A stretch of DNA of 64,000 nucleotides from Lates calcarifer (GCF_001640805.2 NC_066843.1:3284380-3348379); one strand, 5' to 3'; positions 50,476 through 63,134 are shown, counted from the stretch's first letter. Notes: generated from the letters alone by a model not told the origin. Program-made: numbers and translations.

Positions 50476-50500
50476 ACACACACACACACACACACACACA
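50476..50500. repeat. (CA)n microsatellite
   Basis: About 12 CA units. Confidence 0.95.
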
Positions 50501-50907
50501 TATATGAAGAAAGAGGCAGTGGCATAAAACAAGGGAACACAAACAGAACAACCAGTCAGATGGACAAAGTGAAAACTCTATGAGTGCTTCGTGCAGCACT
50601 TACAGTATGTACACGTAGTATAAAAATATAGGTGTGAGGGAGTCTGTGTTGTGTATGTGATGTGCATGAGTTGAAATATGGATGTGCTGCATAGGTAGCA
50701 ACAGTGACATCTGAGAGGGCTTGAGCAGGTGATATCATTTAGCCACAGACCGTCTTATTCATCCACATCGACTAACGCTCAAGTAAAACTTCTATTATTA
50801 AGTAAAGGCTTCAAACTCAGCGGTAACCTCTGACTGCAGCCTTTACCTAAGACTTTATAGTGTTACTCAGTTAATAAAGTTACTGTTTCAAATATTTCCG
50901 TTTTACT

Positions 50908-50927
50908 GTGTGTGTGTGTGTGTGTGT
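50908..50927. repeat. (GT)n microsatellite
   Basis: About ten GT units. Confidence 0.9.
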
Positions 50928-51112
50928 ATACAGCTGTGCGTCCATGTTTGTGACAAGTGAGAGAGTCAAAATGCTTGTGCGTGTTACTTGACATACTTTT
51001 GCCTGCATTCGCACAGAGTACTGAGATGGACGAAGATATGGACATTCTGAGTTTGAGCGCATGAGGTGAACAAATGCACAGACGACACATCGTCTCACCT
51101 CACACCATCAGT

Positions 51113-51180
51113 CCCCCCCCCCCCCCCCCGATTTCCCCTGCTCCCCCTTCCCTGTCCAGACAACCCCCTCCCCCCCCGTA
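51113..51180. repeat. Poly-C and C-rich tract just 3' of paqr4
   Basis: A run of 17 C at 51113-51129 followed by further C-rich sequence, 60-130 nt after the paqr4 stop. In the mRNA sense it is poly-G and could form quadruplex structure. A likely site of sequencing error. Confidence 0.85.
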
Positions 51181-51240
51181 GAGGTCCTTTAATCTTACAT
51201 CCCAGCGCTCTTTGTGAGGGGGCGGGGGCTGCTGGCGGGG

Positions 51241-54200
51241 TCAGTCTGAGGGACAGTTGTAGCTGTTGATCCACAGCAGGTCGTCCAGCACGCCCCAGTG
51301 CAGGTAAAGGATGGAGCCCACCACCAGAACATGCATGATCTGATGGCTGTTGCACCAGTAGTCAAAGAGGCCCGGGCGGAATCGCTCCGGGATGCGTGTG
51401 ATGTTGATGACCCCGCCCAGCACGGCCAGCGCGTCCATCATGAGGAAGTGGCGTAGCGAGGTGGGGCTGCCGCCGCCCACGCCCACCCAGCGGAGCAGGA
51501 AGAAGGAGAAGCGGAAAAGCGCCTGCCAGGCGAAGGAGCGCAGCCGGCGGACGCTGCTCCGAGCCGTCACGGCGCAGTAGATGGCGTGGCTGGACAGCAG
51601 GATGTAGACTAACAGGGCAACGGTGCGGATGAACGGGTAGCACAGCAGCGTACTGTAGACAATGGGCAGAGCCCCTGAGACAAGAAAACACACACATGAA
51701 AGTCAGCACAGAGGGAGGAGGACCCGACTCAGCAGCAACGCAACGCCTGACGCACACCACAACACTCAGAGGTCAAACCGTCTGAACCTCGTCCAACACT
51801 GCTTTTTCACTGCAGCACTCAGACCTTGTAGTGTGTAGTCACTGTTAAACATAGCTCTGAACTCCTGTCATGTGAACGCTTCTTAAGAGCCTGCTGAAAT
51901 GCACAAAGAAATTCATTAAGCCCACAGGCAGAGCACTTAGAGTTGGATGTGTAGACTGGAAATAGAAATAATAATAATCTGTTTTATTCCTCTATTAATC
52001 AATCAACAGTTAATTAATTGGTATTTACTTTGATAATAATTTAAGTCATTTCTTTAATCAAACATGACAAATATTCTCAAATTACAGCTTTTTAAATGTA
52101 ATAATTTGCTGATTTATCACTTTAATGACAGTTCATCAAAGAAATGAGAGACCACATCCTCTCCACTCAATTAGATAAATTCCAAACAATATTAAATCTA
52201 AGCTACAGGTGATCAATATCATGTCGTAGGAAATAAATATTATTAATGTGGATATGATGACCAAGCAGGTACAGCCATTCATTGTTCATTTAAACTAACA
52301 GGTGCAGCTGCTTTACATTAATACTGCCTTGAAGGAGAAGACAGATATCTAATCTCATGTCATAAAATTAATGATTATTGTACTATTATCAGTGTAATGT
52401 GCAGAGCAGGCCAGCCTATAAAGCTTGTTCAAGGTGGATTCATATATAAATAAATGCTAAATAATGCACTTGTCATTTTTTCTTATATTAGGGTAATATA
52501 GGCAGCATGGACAGATCAATAATCATTTCAGAACTTGGATTATTGCTTGCATTGGCCAATTGACTTCGCAAAGTACTCAGCAGTCAAATTGGTTCTGACA
52601 GATCAATACTGGTGCACCTCCAAGCAAAATACGTCCATGGTAAATCATTGACAATCAATAAGGAAAAATTCCACCCATAAAGTAAACAGACCGGCAATAA
52701 CAGAGGGACAGCTGACAATGAATCTGAGATGATGAACGGTGCTGAGCGTCGGAGGAGAGCACTCACCCAGCGTGTTGATCATGCAGATTCCACACACGTC
52801 GAGTTTGAGGAGGGTGTGGTAGACGGGCTCCCCTCCCTCGTGGTTCATGAAGAGGTGGTAGAGCACGGAGCCCAGCTGGGGCGACAGGCAGGCCAGGAAG
52901 TGCACCACGCCCAACCACGTGACGCTGATCTGAGACCAGGGGATGTTGAGAGGCAGCAGCACCAGGAAGCAAACCAAAGGAATGCCTGGAGAGCAGAGGG
53001 ACGAGGAAACAGAGACAGCGCAGGTTGATAGAGGAAAAACTCAACACAAACATCCCTGAAACACAAACCATTAAAAGAATATCTTTGTCATACACAGTGG
53101 CATGTATTTAACAAATGCATTCTGAGTGGAATTATATGTTTTTGACAACAGCAACGTCTTTTGAAGGATTGTTTCTGTTGGATGTTTCTTCTTGTGGGCA
53201 TCCTGTGACTGATAAAAAGCAAAAGCCTGAGGTAATGTGCATGCTGGTATGAAAACCACCAGCTCAAGCACGATAAAATAACAGGGAAACTGTGTTGAAA
53301 CCAAATTAAGGTGTCGTGTTTATTGTGATGGATTATCTAGCTCAGGACTTTCCGGCCCGCGGACATTGTTTTTTTTTTCCAAAGTGTACAAGGATGAGTA
53401 GCTGTGAAGGGCTCCCAACTCTGCTGAGTGTGTGCAGACACCAGCAAGAATAGTGTGGAGCAGAAGGGGGAAACCTACATGATTGGCACAAACCTATCAG
53501 CGTAACCCTCTGAGAGAAAGACAAGGCTCACACTAAGCTCTTATTTTGATGCAGCAAAGGGTCCACACTGCTAATGGCTACATAGCTCCAGTTTAAGTTT
53601 CTCTATTTGGCAAAGGGGGAGGCGCTCACTGCTACACGAGCAAAATCCAGACCTTGAAATTTGATCCACATACAGTTGTTGCGATCATTTATCACTCCAC
53701 GACACACATATCCCACTGCCTTCCCCTTATTTCTGCCCACTCTGCCTTTCCCAATGTCAAGGCATTTGTCCCAGCCAGGTGATACAGGCAATGCCATCTA
53801 CTGTAACACATCTATTTTAAGTGTGTTATCTGTGCTCCCCCACCGCCCACCCCCACCCCTACCCCCGGCTCGTCCTGAGCCAACCGGCCGGAGAGGACCT
53901 CCTCTGAAGGCACCACAGCACGAACACGGTGAAGTGTCTGAGAGCAGAGCTGTGGGCAGGATGTTTTGAGCTTATATGCAAAACAATCCAGCTTAGCTGA
54001 AATGTTGCTACACGATAAGAAAAAAAAAACACAAATATGTTCCACCTGAGTTACAAACTCTGCATCTTTTCTTCCACAGTTTTGGAAAATTACACAAAAG
54101 CTCAGTGGATTAAACATCACTGCCTTATATAGGCAATGATGTTAATGGTGCATTTGAGGTCACATGCTCAGCTGACGTCACTGGAGTGTAACAAACACTC

Positions 54201-55875
54201 CCAGGGCCACTTCCCTGATGATCACTACTGCGGTTTACTCTGTGACTGCTGGCAGTTGGAGAGCAATGAAATGATGACCTTCAGACTGAGGAAGTTGTCA
54301 GATTCTCAGGAAGTCAGCGAACACACGTCATGTACTGCACTTTGTACCACCGTAGGGTGTATTCTGATGGTTCCAAAGAAACAAGTCATGCTACTGTGTG
54401 CCATGCTATTGGCAGTCTAATCATGTCAATCTGAAAACAGAAACAACACCATGCAGATTGCTAACAAGCTGACACATCAGTCTCACCTCTGGCTGCACAG
54501 ATTAACACATTACTGCAATTAATTTTGGCTCGCTCCAACCTATTAAAAGAATGACATATTGTGTAACCATGACATTTTGGACCAGACGAAAAAGCCACCC
54601 CTGGCAATTTCCGTTATGTGCGGTTCAGTTGAACAAATCTTTGTGTCAAACTTCTTTTAAAGAAATCAGTCAGTCGTTAGTGGAGATACAGAGCTGGTAA
54701 AATGTGGCCTTCTGCCTTTTTAAAAAAAAACTGAATTAATAATCAAAATTCTCCCTTTGGCACACATACAATGTAAAACGTGTAGTGAATTTAATCAGGA
54801 AAAAGCAGAATTGAAAAGTGGCTCTCTGTGTTCACCATCACCAGGTTAGTTTCTGGTGGAAAACTGCAGCAATACAACTCTGTAAAAATAAGCCACTACA
54901 GGTAAAAGTACTTGTTACGCAGATAAACAGCCCAATTAAGCTGATTTTGTTGATGATAAAAGTATTTCACTGTTTTTCAAGCAAAAATTGTAGAAAATGT
55001 AAAATAAACACTGGTTACAGATTCTCACATGAGATTAATTTCTGCTTTTCTTAATAATTTATCACTGAAAAATGAATACCTTTGGCCCTGTTATCTGATA
55101 AACAACTAACAACTAGCTATTTTAATGTGACGTCTTTAAATGTCTCATTTTGTCCAACCAACAGTCCAAAATCCCAAAACATCAAATTTACAGTGTAAGA
55201 CCAAGAAAAGCAGCAAATTCTCACATTTAAGATCCTTGAATCAGCAGATGTTTTGCACTTTTGCTTGTTCAAATATCAAAATAGTTTCTGATAAATTCTG
55301 TCTTCGCTGGCTAACTGGTCAATGGACTGACTGCTGCAGCTCTTGGTCACTTTCCACCACTGATGAATGGTGTATTTGGGGGTGTACTCCCATCACCAGA
55401 AGGTATTTAATACTCAGATAAATGCAGGTTCTAGTGTTTTATAACCCAAAACACTACATCTTTAATTTTTTAATTTTTGATTTTTTTCTGGCCTGAAAAA
55501 CACACAAAATAAATGTTTTCATCATCAGGACAGATTCTTCACATGTAGCTTCAGTGCAGTCTGGCTTGGCATCGTTCCGCAGCTACGGTATACTGTATGT
55601 GTACTGTACGTGCATTGGTGTGGGTGAATACTCAAAGTCACACAGGCTATAGAAATCTCACCTGCTGACTAAGCAGCTCATGCTGTTGTTTTTTTTTCTT
55701 AATACTCACCGTGAGTGTATATGTTTCCAAGTTCATTGTGCAGGTAAAACAAGCTTCTGATGCAGTCCTGCACAGAGGAGATTGGCCGGTATCCCGTTAG
55801 GACGTATTTGTTAAACTGAAGATGTGGAGGTGAACTCGCCCAGTCCAGCAGCCTGGGTCCATTTAAAAATGCCAT
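51241..55875 (-). CDS. paqr4: Progestin and adipoQ receptor family member 4
   Basis: Three coding exons on the minus strand: 55875-55710, 52985-52767, 51674-51241. 819 nt, 272 aa plus stop, matching human PAQR4 (273 aa). It starts MAFLNGPRLLDWASSPPHLQ and then has the PAQR signature ELGNIYTHG. The membrane core contains the S-x3-H-x3-H type motif (GSVLYHLFMNH) and the C-terminal NSHQIMH, the zinc-ligand histidines of the PAQR/hemolysin III hydrolase-like fold. Seven transmembrane helices expected; ends in NSYNCPSD. PAQR4 is reported as a Golgi protein linked to ceramide handling and CDK4 stability; its enzymatic role is less certain than for adiponectin receptors. An in-frame upstream ATG at 55983 would add 36 mostly hydrophobic residues, but the M at 55875 has the better Kozak context and matches the family start. 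Confidence 0.93.
51980..52110 (-). repeat. Dispersed repeat (family 2), reverse copy in paqr4 intron 2
   Basis: ATTAATCAATCAACAGTTAATTAA followed by a CAAATATTCTCAAATTACAGC block, the reversed order of the elements at 11040 and 55075. Confidence 0.5.
55075..55310 (+). repeat. Dispersed repeat (family 2), forward copy in paqr4 intron 1
   Basis: GTCTTTAAATGTCTCATTTTGTCCAACC, then AGTCCAAAATCCCAAAAC, AAGAAAAGCAGCAAATTCTC and TCAAAATAGTTTCTGATAAA. This is the best preserved of the four copies in its middle part. Confidence 0.6.
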
Positions 55876-55989
55876 AGCAAACAAGACCGTTAAAAGGACG
55901 CCGCCGAATAAGTAAAAAACGGACTGTACACCTATATACACGTTTAGTAAGATTATTGCGACTAAAACCTTGTGGGATACCATTGGTGT

Positions 55990-56600
55990 TGGTGTTTGTT
56001 CGGGGTTTTTATATTGTGCTGTTAGCCGCCTAGCTTGGCGCTAGCAAGCTCCCGTTAAGTCTCTCAGCGCTACCCGGCGACGGTGTATCCGCGCCGCCGC
56101 TGTTTGCTCTGAACCGCCGGTACCTGTGTGAGTGTCATCCGCAGGGCTGGAGACAGACACGGCCAGCCACGTACATGGTGCAACCTCGGGACGGTCATTA
56201 CATTTGGCATGTGAAAAATGTCAGTGGAGCACCTGGACGCCTTGAGCGGAGCGGAGACAAAATGTTCCTCGTCATGTTAAAGCCGCTTCCTCGTAGGTTA
56301 GCATTCCGCCGCAGCAGCGCAGGCTTGGACGCGTCCCGGGCAGGGATGCTGTGTGAGCCGCAGGTCCATCCAACTCCAGATGATGCTAGCTTGATCCTAG
56401 CGGTCAGATTTGCAGTAGAGGACTAGCAGGTCATACCTTTACTTCAGTGAAAGCAAACGGGTTCCGTACGCTCGAGTCAGTTCCGTGTGATGGTGGCTAG
56501 CTTTCGTAATGCTATTAAAAACCAGATGAGATCCGTGATTGTGGAGCGGAGATTTTGGGAAGGACTGCGGGCTAGCAAGCCGGGCAGTCGGCTACCGCCG
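55990..56600 (-). promoter_or_regulatory. CpG-rich paqr4 promoter region
   Basis: CpG-dense sequence 5' of paqr4 (for example CGCCGCCGC near 56090-56100). No TATA box seen. The ORFs here (56175-56426 plus and others) have no recognisable content and are typical of GC-rich promoter DNA. Confidence 0.5.
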
Positions 56601-57004
56601 TCCTGTGACTGTGGATGAGGGAGCTGATATTTGAGCCGACTGACTCCAAACACAAATGGCCCGGTCCGTGAAGGTTGTATTCAGTTTCTCCAACATCTGT
56701 TTCAAACAATTACGTTCCACCATTATTTCTGTCTGGCTGTATTCCCTGAAATGCGGAGTCTTCCCTGACGGCCTCAAGTCCCCTGCATCGCCTCTACACA
56801 ACGGTCAAGTTTTATGGAATCATGGCGACGACACTTCCGCTCATTCCCTTCAAAATAAAACACAGGGAACGTTATATAGTTAAATTAAATAAAACAACAA
56901 GCTGCATATTCTCCGTTTTTATCCATTTATACTTGTGATAGCTTGTTATACATCCTAGTTAAAGCCTCAACGCTGTTTAAAGCCCATTTTCAGATCATTA
57001 TTAT

Positions 57005-57450
57005 ATTATGATATATTTGTGAAAACTCAAAAAGGGTGATTTTATGGCTTTTTCCTCCATTCAGACCACATCAGACCAAGTCTCAGTAAAAAAAAATAAA
57101 TAAATAAGAGGGAGAGTTTTAAAACAGTTTCAAATAAAGCTTCTAACTCGTGACACCTTTAATGTATTTGTGACGGCACAAAAAATGGTAATTTCACTGC
57201 TTTTCCTCATCCAGACCACATCAGACCAGGTCTAGATTGAAACCATTTATATTTAGATTTGTCAAATCTGGATTAGATTAATCTGGAGAAGGTAAAGACT
57301 ATTTAAAACATTGCTTTGAATTTGAGAAAACTCCAAATGGCAATTTTACTGCTTTACTCAGACCAAATTGGACTAGGTGTAGATCAAAAACAACAGATAG
57401 ATTAATCAAATCAAGAGTATTAAGACAGTTTAAAATGTAGTTTAAAGTGT
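57005..57450 (+). repeat. Three degenerate tandem copies of a ~150-bp unit
   Basis: CAGACCACATCAGACC at about 57062 and 57212 and CAGACCAAATTGGACT at 57359, each preceded by an AAAACTC-AAA-TGG-ATTTTA-TGCTTT-type block (57020, 57172, 57323). Spacing 150 and 147 bases. No coding potential. Confidence 0.7.
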
Positions 57451-57509
57451 CTTACTAAAATTTTAGTCAGTGCAGAATTACCAGAACTACCACTGTTTAT
57501 TCTAGTGTT

Positions 57510-58030
57510 GAGAAATAGATTGGTGCATTTCCTTCTTCTCACCTATGGCCACAGTCCACCACCGCTGAAGAGACATGACAGGATGTTCTCTACATTGACC
57601 ACAGCTGTCAAACCACGTTATTCCACTCCCACCCCCAACCCACCCCCAGTCAAAAGACAGCTTGGAAAATAAGTCTAGATCATGGTCACCCAGAGCACGT
57701 AATCATTAATAATTTCTGACATCAAATTTTTAATTTCATGAAGGCAAGACATAAGACAGGACAAACAGGATGGCACAAGGCTTTATCAAGACATAAAGTG
57801 GAATATCATCTGAATAAAATGATAGTTGATATTAAGTCCTTGCAGGATTTGCCTCAGAGGTAACATGTAGACAGTGAATAAAAGGGGAACCAGGACTGAG
57901 AAACCCCAGAAAAGAGAGGAGCACAAGAGCAGGGGGCACCTCCAACTGAACTGAACTGAACTGAAACACTGCTGCACCTTGTATATTCCTCATGATCCCC
58001 TGCATCTGGAGCTATAAGTGCTGTCAAACT
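57510..58030 (+). repeat. Perforin-upstream repeat, copy 1
   Basis: CTTCTTCTCACCTATGGCC, TGTTCTCTACATTGACCAC, GTCAAACCACGTTATTCCAC, GAATATCATCTGAATAAAATG, GATATTAAGTCCTTGCA and CTGAACTGAACTGAA match, in order, the segment 59325-60045 that surrounds the perforin first exon. The TATA/first-exon portion is missing here. Confidence 0.75.
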
Positions 58031-58059
58031 CCTGAAAATATCTAGAATTATAAACAAAG

Positions 58060-59300
58060 TCCTTTAATTTAAGGAGCAACTTTTATTTTGTAGGTGCACT
58101 CTTTTCGCTTCTGGTGTTATTTCAGTTGACTGAGTGTAGTTTGATACTGCTTGGCTGCACTTGGCAGTAAATGCCAACACTGGCTGAGCTATAGCTGCTT
58201 TCAATTCAGCCAGAAATATTGCATTGTGGGTTTCACCTGAGCTCACAGAAAAAAAAAAAAAAAACATGATTCTTATTTGAAAATCACAACAGATTTATTC
58301 ATCATAGCAAAACATGTCTCTTTTCCTACTTTAATACTATAATTACTGATTTTTTCAAGAAAAAAAATAGGTCAGCCCTTCAAGATTGTTCCCAAAGGCC
58401 TTAGATGTTGAATTTTCAGAAAAATATTATACCAGAGAAACAAAGTACTATTTATAATTGTGGAATATGCATAGAAAATGAAGTCTCAGATATTAATCAC
58501 GAGAAAATCAGATGCCTCACCTCTGTGAAACCGGTAACTTTGCTGTAAGAAGAAGTCCTTTCACAACTGGAGCAAAACCATGACAAGAATATTTCTTCAT
58601 GAGTGAGGTTTTGCCACGAGACTCAAAATTAGACACATCCCTGTTAAACAATGGTTATTATTCATACGCTGTAATACACACATAAGGGCTTAGAGGCTCC
58701 AGTTAACATGGAGTAAATCTAGTCTGCACGCTAAAAGCTGAGGGTCTATAAATGAGTCACTCGCCTGGCACGTCACAATTTGCACTCAGTGCTCAAATCT
58801 CTTAGAAGTGTTGCTTGAATTCTGATTTCAAACATCAGTCATTAAAGGTTAATTTTGACGTCATTAGTGCACAAATGTTGCAGATGCACTTGGAGTTAAA
58901 AGTGTCCCAGGAGCCCTTGAAGGCAGCGGGTGACGTGCTCTAATTCTCTAATGGGAGAGGAGTGTTGAGGACCTGGATGAATCACACCACCTCCACCTCT
59001 CACCCTTCTCTGCTGCTTGCTCCTTGTGACATGTAGGCGCCTACAACCGCGCCTCTGTGGGACAAACAAGACTGCCTTTGCTCTGGACAAACCTCACGTC
59101 ATATATTCATTCAGTGTGGCGTGCATGTTTCATGTATTTTATATTTCAGTGTTTTTAATTCATGAATCAATGCATTTATCACTTTTCACAGTGATTCTTT
59201 TCTTGCTACTTTATGTGTAATTCTAACAGTTTCAAACATTTTAGGGTTATGGTCATGAATGTTTGTGTATATCTTGTTTCTCACTAAAACCTTACGACAT
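58060..59300. other. Spacer between perforin-upstream repeats; no gene recognised
   Basis: AT-rich with short meaningless ORFs. Confidence 0.5.
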
Positions 59301-59324
59301 GGTAAATAGCTGCCAAAAGTAGAG

Positions 59325-60045
59325 GTGAAAAATTAACTGGTGCAGTTCCTTCTTCTCACCTATAACCACTGTCCACCAGCACTCTAAAAAAACAACAGAT
59401 TGTTCTCTACATCAACCAAAACTGTCAAACCACATTATTCCACCTACCCACCCCCCAGCTCAACCCCCCACCCCTTTTCACCGCATCCAACATCAGGTTC
59501 TTTGTCTTTATAAGCACAAAGCACTGATGCTCAAACTTGCGAACAAAGTATGAACATGCAAGACAGAGGTGAGTTTCTGCAGATTTATCTATTTTGAAAT
59601 ACGCTCCAGCTTTGGTTGAAAATGCTAAAGTTTCACAGGAGAATCAAAAGAGATTTAGAAGGATATTGACTTCCAGCAGATGGACGAGCAAACGGCAATC
59701 ACAGAGATTTTCAAACAACCAGTAGGGCACTCAAAAGGAGTAAGCAGATCACAAACATTAGCAGAAGCAGCCTGTAAAGTGTAGCTGGCTTGGTGTTGAG
59801 GTAGCTTCTCTGAAAAACCTGCCTGCAGAGTTTTGTATAAACTGCATTCTTTACGTAAAATAGAATATCATCTGCATAAAATGATAGCTGATATCAAGTG
59901 TTTGCATGAGTTGCCTCAGAGGAGTGAGGAGTGCAAGAGGAGGGGACAACTCCTTCTGAACTGAACTAAAACTGAAACACAGCTGAATGGTGAATATTAG
60001 TCATGATCCTCTGCGTCTGGAATGGAAAGTGCTGTCATGACCGTC
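59325..60045 (+). repeat. Perforin-upstream repeat, copy 2 (contains promoter and first exon)
   Basis: Same ordered motifs as copy 1, with about 250 additional bases (about 59470-59830) that carry the TATA box and untranslated exon of the perforin gene. Confidence 0.75.
59507..59568 (+). promoter_or_regulatory. Perforin TATA box and untranslated first exon
   Basis: TTTATAAG at 59507-59514, then a short exon ending GAG/GTGAGT at 59568/59569. The matching acceptor TTTTTTTAG ends at 60375, 37 nt before the start codon. Joined, an ATG at 59550 would open a 7-codon uORF that ends in TAA in the second exon. Inferred from signals only. Confidence 0.55.
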
Positions 60046-60412
60046 ATTCATAAAAGAAATCAATTGTGTGGAGGGTTTAAGTTATTTTAAACTGAGGGAT
60101 AATGGCTAAAATATCTGGACCAATGTGAAATACTCTTTAAAACCAAGTCAGTATACAGTCAGAACGGCAGGTAGATGATTTCGAAAGCATAACAGTGTGT
60201 TCTAGGGCTGGCAGAGAGATTACACAATAAATGAATATGGTGTTAATTTAGCATCTTTTAGAAGTCAGTCATTGAAATTCTCCAGCAGTTTAGACCTGTC
60301 CAAAAGTCTTAGTGGTGTAGTAATGAACTGCATCTCTTGCTCATGTTTGTTCAACTAAAATGACTCTTTTTTTAGGATAAACCATCAGTTTATCAACACC
60401 CAACTCAGCAGC

Positions 60413-62536
60413 ATGTTTCTGTTGAATATTTGCATCTGTGTCGGCCTCGTGCTGTCCCTCCCTCAGTGTACCTATCAATCATGCACCGACGGGACACCCA
60501 AGCAGTGCACAGAGGCAGAGTTTGCTCCAGGTGCCAATCTGGCCGGCGAAGGCTTCGACATCACCAAAATGGAACGTAAGGGAGCCTTTGTGCTCGACAT
60601 GAATAAGTGGAAACGCAAGGACAAAACATGCATCCTCTGTAGCAACCCTTATCTGGAGAACAAAAAGCAAAAGCTCCCCCTGTCGGTGTTGGATTGGAGG
60701 TCAAAACAGTCCTGCAGCGTTAAAGTGTCCAGCGCGCTCCACAAATCCAGTGAGTCTCTGGTCAGTTCCAGCACATCTTCCGTCGAAAACAACTGGAAGG
60801 TCAATTTAGATTTTAAAGTAGCAAATAAAGGTGCCTCATTTATGCTGGCTGGTACCCATTCTAAACTGGCTGATTATTCAATGGGAAAAACAAAGAATGA
60901 CAAGTTCAGCTTCACGAGCCAGAGCATCTCCTGTGAGTACTACAGGTAAGAAGATGAGGCTTGGGTGGAAAATTTCTCTGCGCTCTACACTAGCTCCACA
61001 CTGTTAAATGAAATTAATAATTTACTGTAACATGTTACACACCTCTTTCATGCTGGTCTGTCTTTCCCTCCCGTCTGGTGTCTCACTGGAAACAGCTACC
61101 GAGTGTCCAACTATCCCAAGCTGCACCACGAATTTAGAAAAGCAGTAAAACAGCTCCCTAAAGCCTACAGCCCTGAATGCAAGCAACGGTTTTACAGACT
61201 GATTGACAACTTTGGCACACATTACATCACCAAGGTGAGTCACTGCGATGCAGTTTTATCAAGAAATTCACACATCAGTGAAATTATACGAAGTAATAGA
61301 TTTGCTTATGCAGATAGTGTTTGAATATATAATTCCAGGTGAAGTTGGGAGGAAGTGTTCAATCTGTGACCAGCATCAGGCAGTGCCAGGCCAGCCTGCA
61401 GGGCCTCAGCACAGAGGAGGTGCAGATGTGCCTGGAAGCTGAAGCGTCCGCCAGCATATCACATACCACAATAACAGCTCAATCAAAGCACTGTAAGAAA
61501 GACACTGAAAAGACAGAAAGTAAGTCATCCTTCTCCAGCCAGTTCAACGACAGGTATTGGTATTGTCTTATACACGTATCGAATATTTTCCATTCATTTG
61601 CACCTTCGAGTTTCCAGCACCAGAAAAGCCTGTTGAAACATGTCTCTCCTCCTCAGATTCACAGAGATAAAGGGAGGTCATACCACAGAGCCAGACCTTC
61701 TCTTCTCTGCTGACAAAAATCCATCAGCCTACAAGGACTGGCTAACCACTCTGCCACAGAATCCAGACATAGTCTCGTATTCCCTGGACTCGCTTCATGA
61801 GTTACTGCCTGTAAACTCCCCAGCATGGAAGAACCTGCGCTCAGCCATTAGCCATTACATCCTGGAGAAAGGCCTGTGGAGGAACTGCAGTGCCCAATGT
61901 CAGGCCGGCATCAAGAGCAACTCAAACGATTCCTGCGTCTGCCAATGTCACAACGACCCTGCTGTGAACCAAGACTGCTGCCCGACCCGTAAAGGCATGG
62001 CACGGGTCATCATAACCGTACAACGCGCCTCTGGTCTGTGGGGCGACTACACCACAGCCACAGACGGTTACGTGAAGGTGTCCTTCAACGGGCAGATGGT
62101 CCGACGGTCTCCGGTCATTTACAATAACAACAACCCACACTGGACCATGGTGGTCGACCTGGGCTCTCTGGATATTTCCTCAGGGCAAAAAGTGAGATTT
62201 GAAGTCTGGGATGAGGACAACAGCTGGGACGATGACCTGCTGGGACAATGTGAGCAAATTCTGTCTGCTGGGGTCAAGGGGGACCTCTGTAATCTGAATC
62301 ATGGCCAGCTGTTTTACAAATGGGAGGTCAAATGTGCTCCGAGTCTGAGCGGAAGTTCATGCACGGACTATAAAGCTTCACCCATGAGTCAAAGTCTGAA
62401 GAAGCTGTATGTGTCGCGTCACGCCCACCCTATTCCAAAGGCCGTCCTGTTAGAGATGGGCGTGTTTGTGGACGGATCGAGTTCATACAGAAACATGAGT
62501 CTTACTGCCAAGAGTCACAAGTTTGATGAGATGTAG
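60413..62536 (+). CDS. prf1: Perforin-1-like pore-forming protein of cytotoxic lymphocytes
   Basis: Four coding exons: 60413-60945, 61096-61234, 61339-61553, 61657-62536; 1,767 nt, 588 aa plus stop (human perforin 555 aa). A hydrophobic N-terminus of about 18 residues is a signal peptide. The MACPF domain follows, with the hallmark FGTHY at 217-221. An EGF-like Cys-rich stretch lies at about 372-407 (CSAQC, CVCQC, CC). A C2 domain at about 410-525 has calcium-site acidic residues at 426 and 432 and in WDEDNSWDDD. Then a tail that ends LTAKSHKFDEM. Perforin is stored in granules of T and NK cells and forms calcium-dependent pores in target membranes. It appears intact. Fish have several perforin paralogues, so the exact number is not assigned. 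Confidence 0.93.
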
Positions 62537-62724
62537 CACCAATGTTTGGCTACACTCAGGTTAAGATTCAATGTCTTATTCACAACATGCATTCTCCATA
62601 TAGCGTACACAATATATCTCATATTTTGACCATGTAGTCCTTCAATGCAGCTTTTACTTACTTATTTTTGCATTATTTTTTACAGGCTTTTTTAAAATCT
62701 GTGCATTTTTAAAATCCATGTTAT

Positions 62725-62757
62725 TATTAGAAAGAGAGAGAGAGAGGGAGAGAGAGG
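62725..62757 (+). repeat. (GA)n tract in the perforin 3' UTR
   Basis: GAGAGAGAGAGAGGGAGAGAGA-type run shortly before the poly(A) signal. Confidence 0.85.
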
Positions 62758-62762
62758 CAAAG

Positions 62763-62768
62763 AATAAA
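62763..62768 (+). terminator. Perforin AATAAA polyadenylation signal
   Basis: AATAAAATAAAG at 227 nt after the stop, following a GA repeat. A second AATAAA lies near 62944. Confidence 0.65.
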
Positions 62769-63134
62769 ATAAAGCTTTATTTAGATCACACTGAGTCCAC
62801 ATATGTACTGTAGTGCCTTGAGTTAGTTCCTCACTGACTCTGCTTTATGTACGCAGTGATTCGTTTTCATTTACTGTATTCTTAGTGTCTTGTGTGTAAT
62901 TATGAATTTATGCATCTTAGATTTACTTCTCTTGAGTATTAAAAATAAATCTTTCTTTACAAGGTAAAATTCTCAGATCGGCATATTTCATTGTTGGCTG
63001 CTGCCCTGGTACGTGCAGCATGTAGCTCTCCCCACAGAGCTCACTCAGATTTTATTATGATTATCATGTATTTATTATATAAAACATTTAAGTTAATTTG
63101 TAATATACTTCAGAAATTGATCATTAGGGTGTTA

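Larger units (their letters stand above)
46840..51240 (-). other. Possible long paqr4 3' UTR or spacer; no other gene recognised
   Basis: Lies directly 3' of the paqr4 stop. A minus-strand AATAAA at 46848-46843 could end a 4.4-kb 3' UTR, but nearer signals may be used. Contains microsatellites at 48998-49031 (GT), 50476-50500 (CA) and 50908-50927 (GT), and C-rich tracts. No convincing ORF. Confidence 0.35.

Noticed and set aside
54136..54420. 94-aa plus-strand ORF in paqr4 intron 1
   Set aside because: No recognisable domain and no supporting splice or promoter signals.
56175..56883. Divergent gene from the paqr4 CpG region
   Set aside because: Short plus-strand ORFs without domains or clear splice structure; insufficient evidence.
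57005..57450. CRISPR-like array
   Set aside because: Units of about 150 bp are degenerate throughout with no constant repeat and unique spacers; this is vertebrate DNA.
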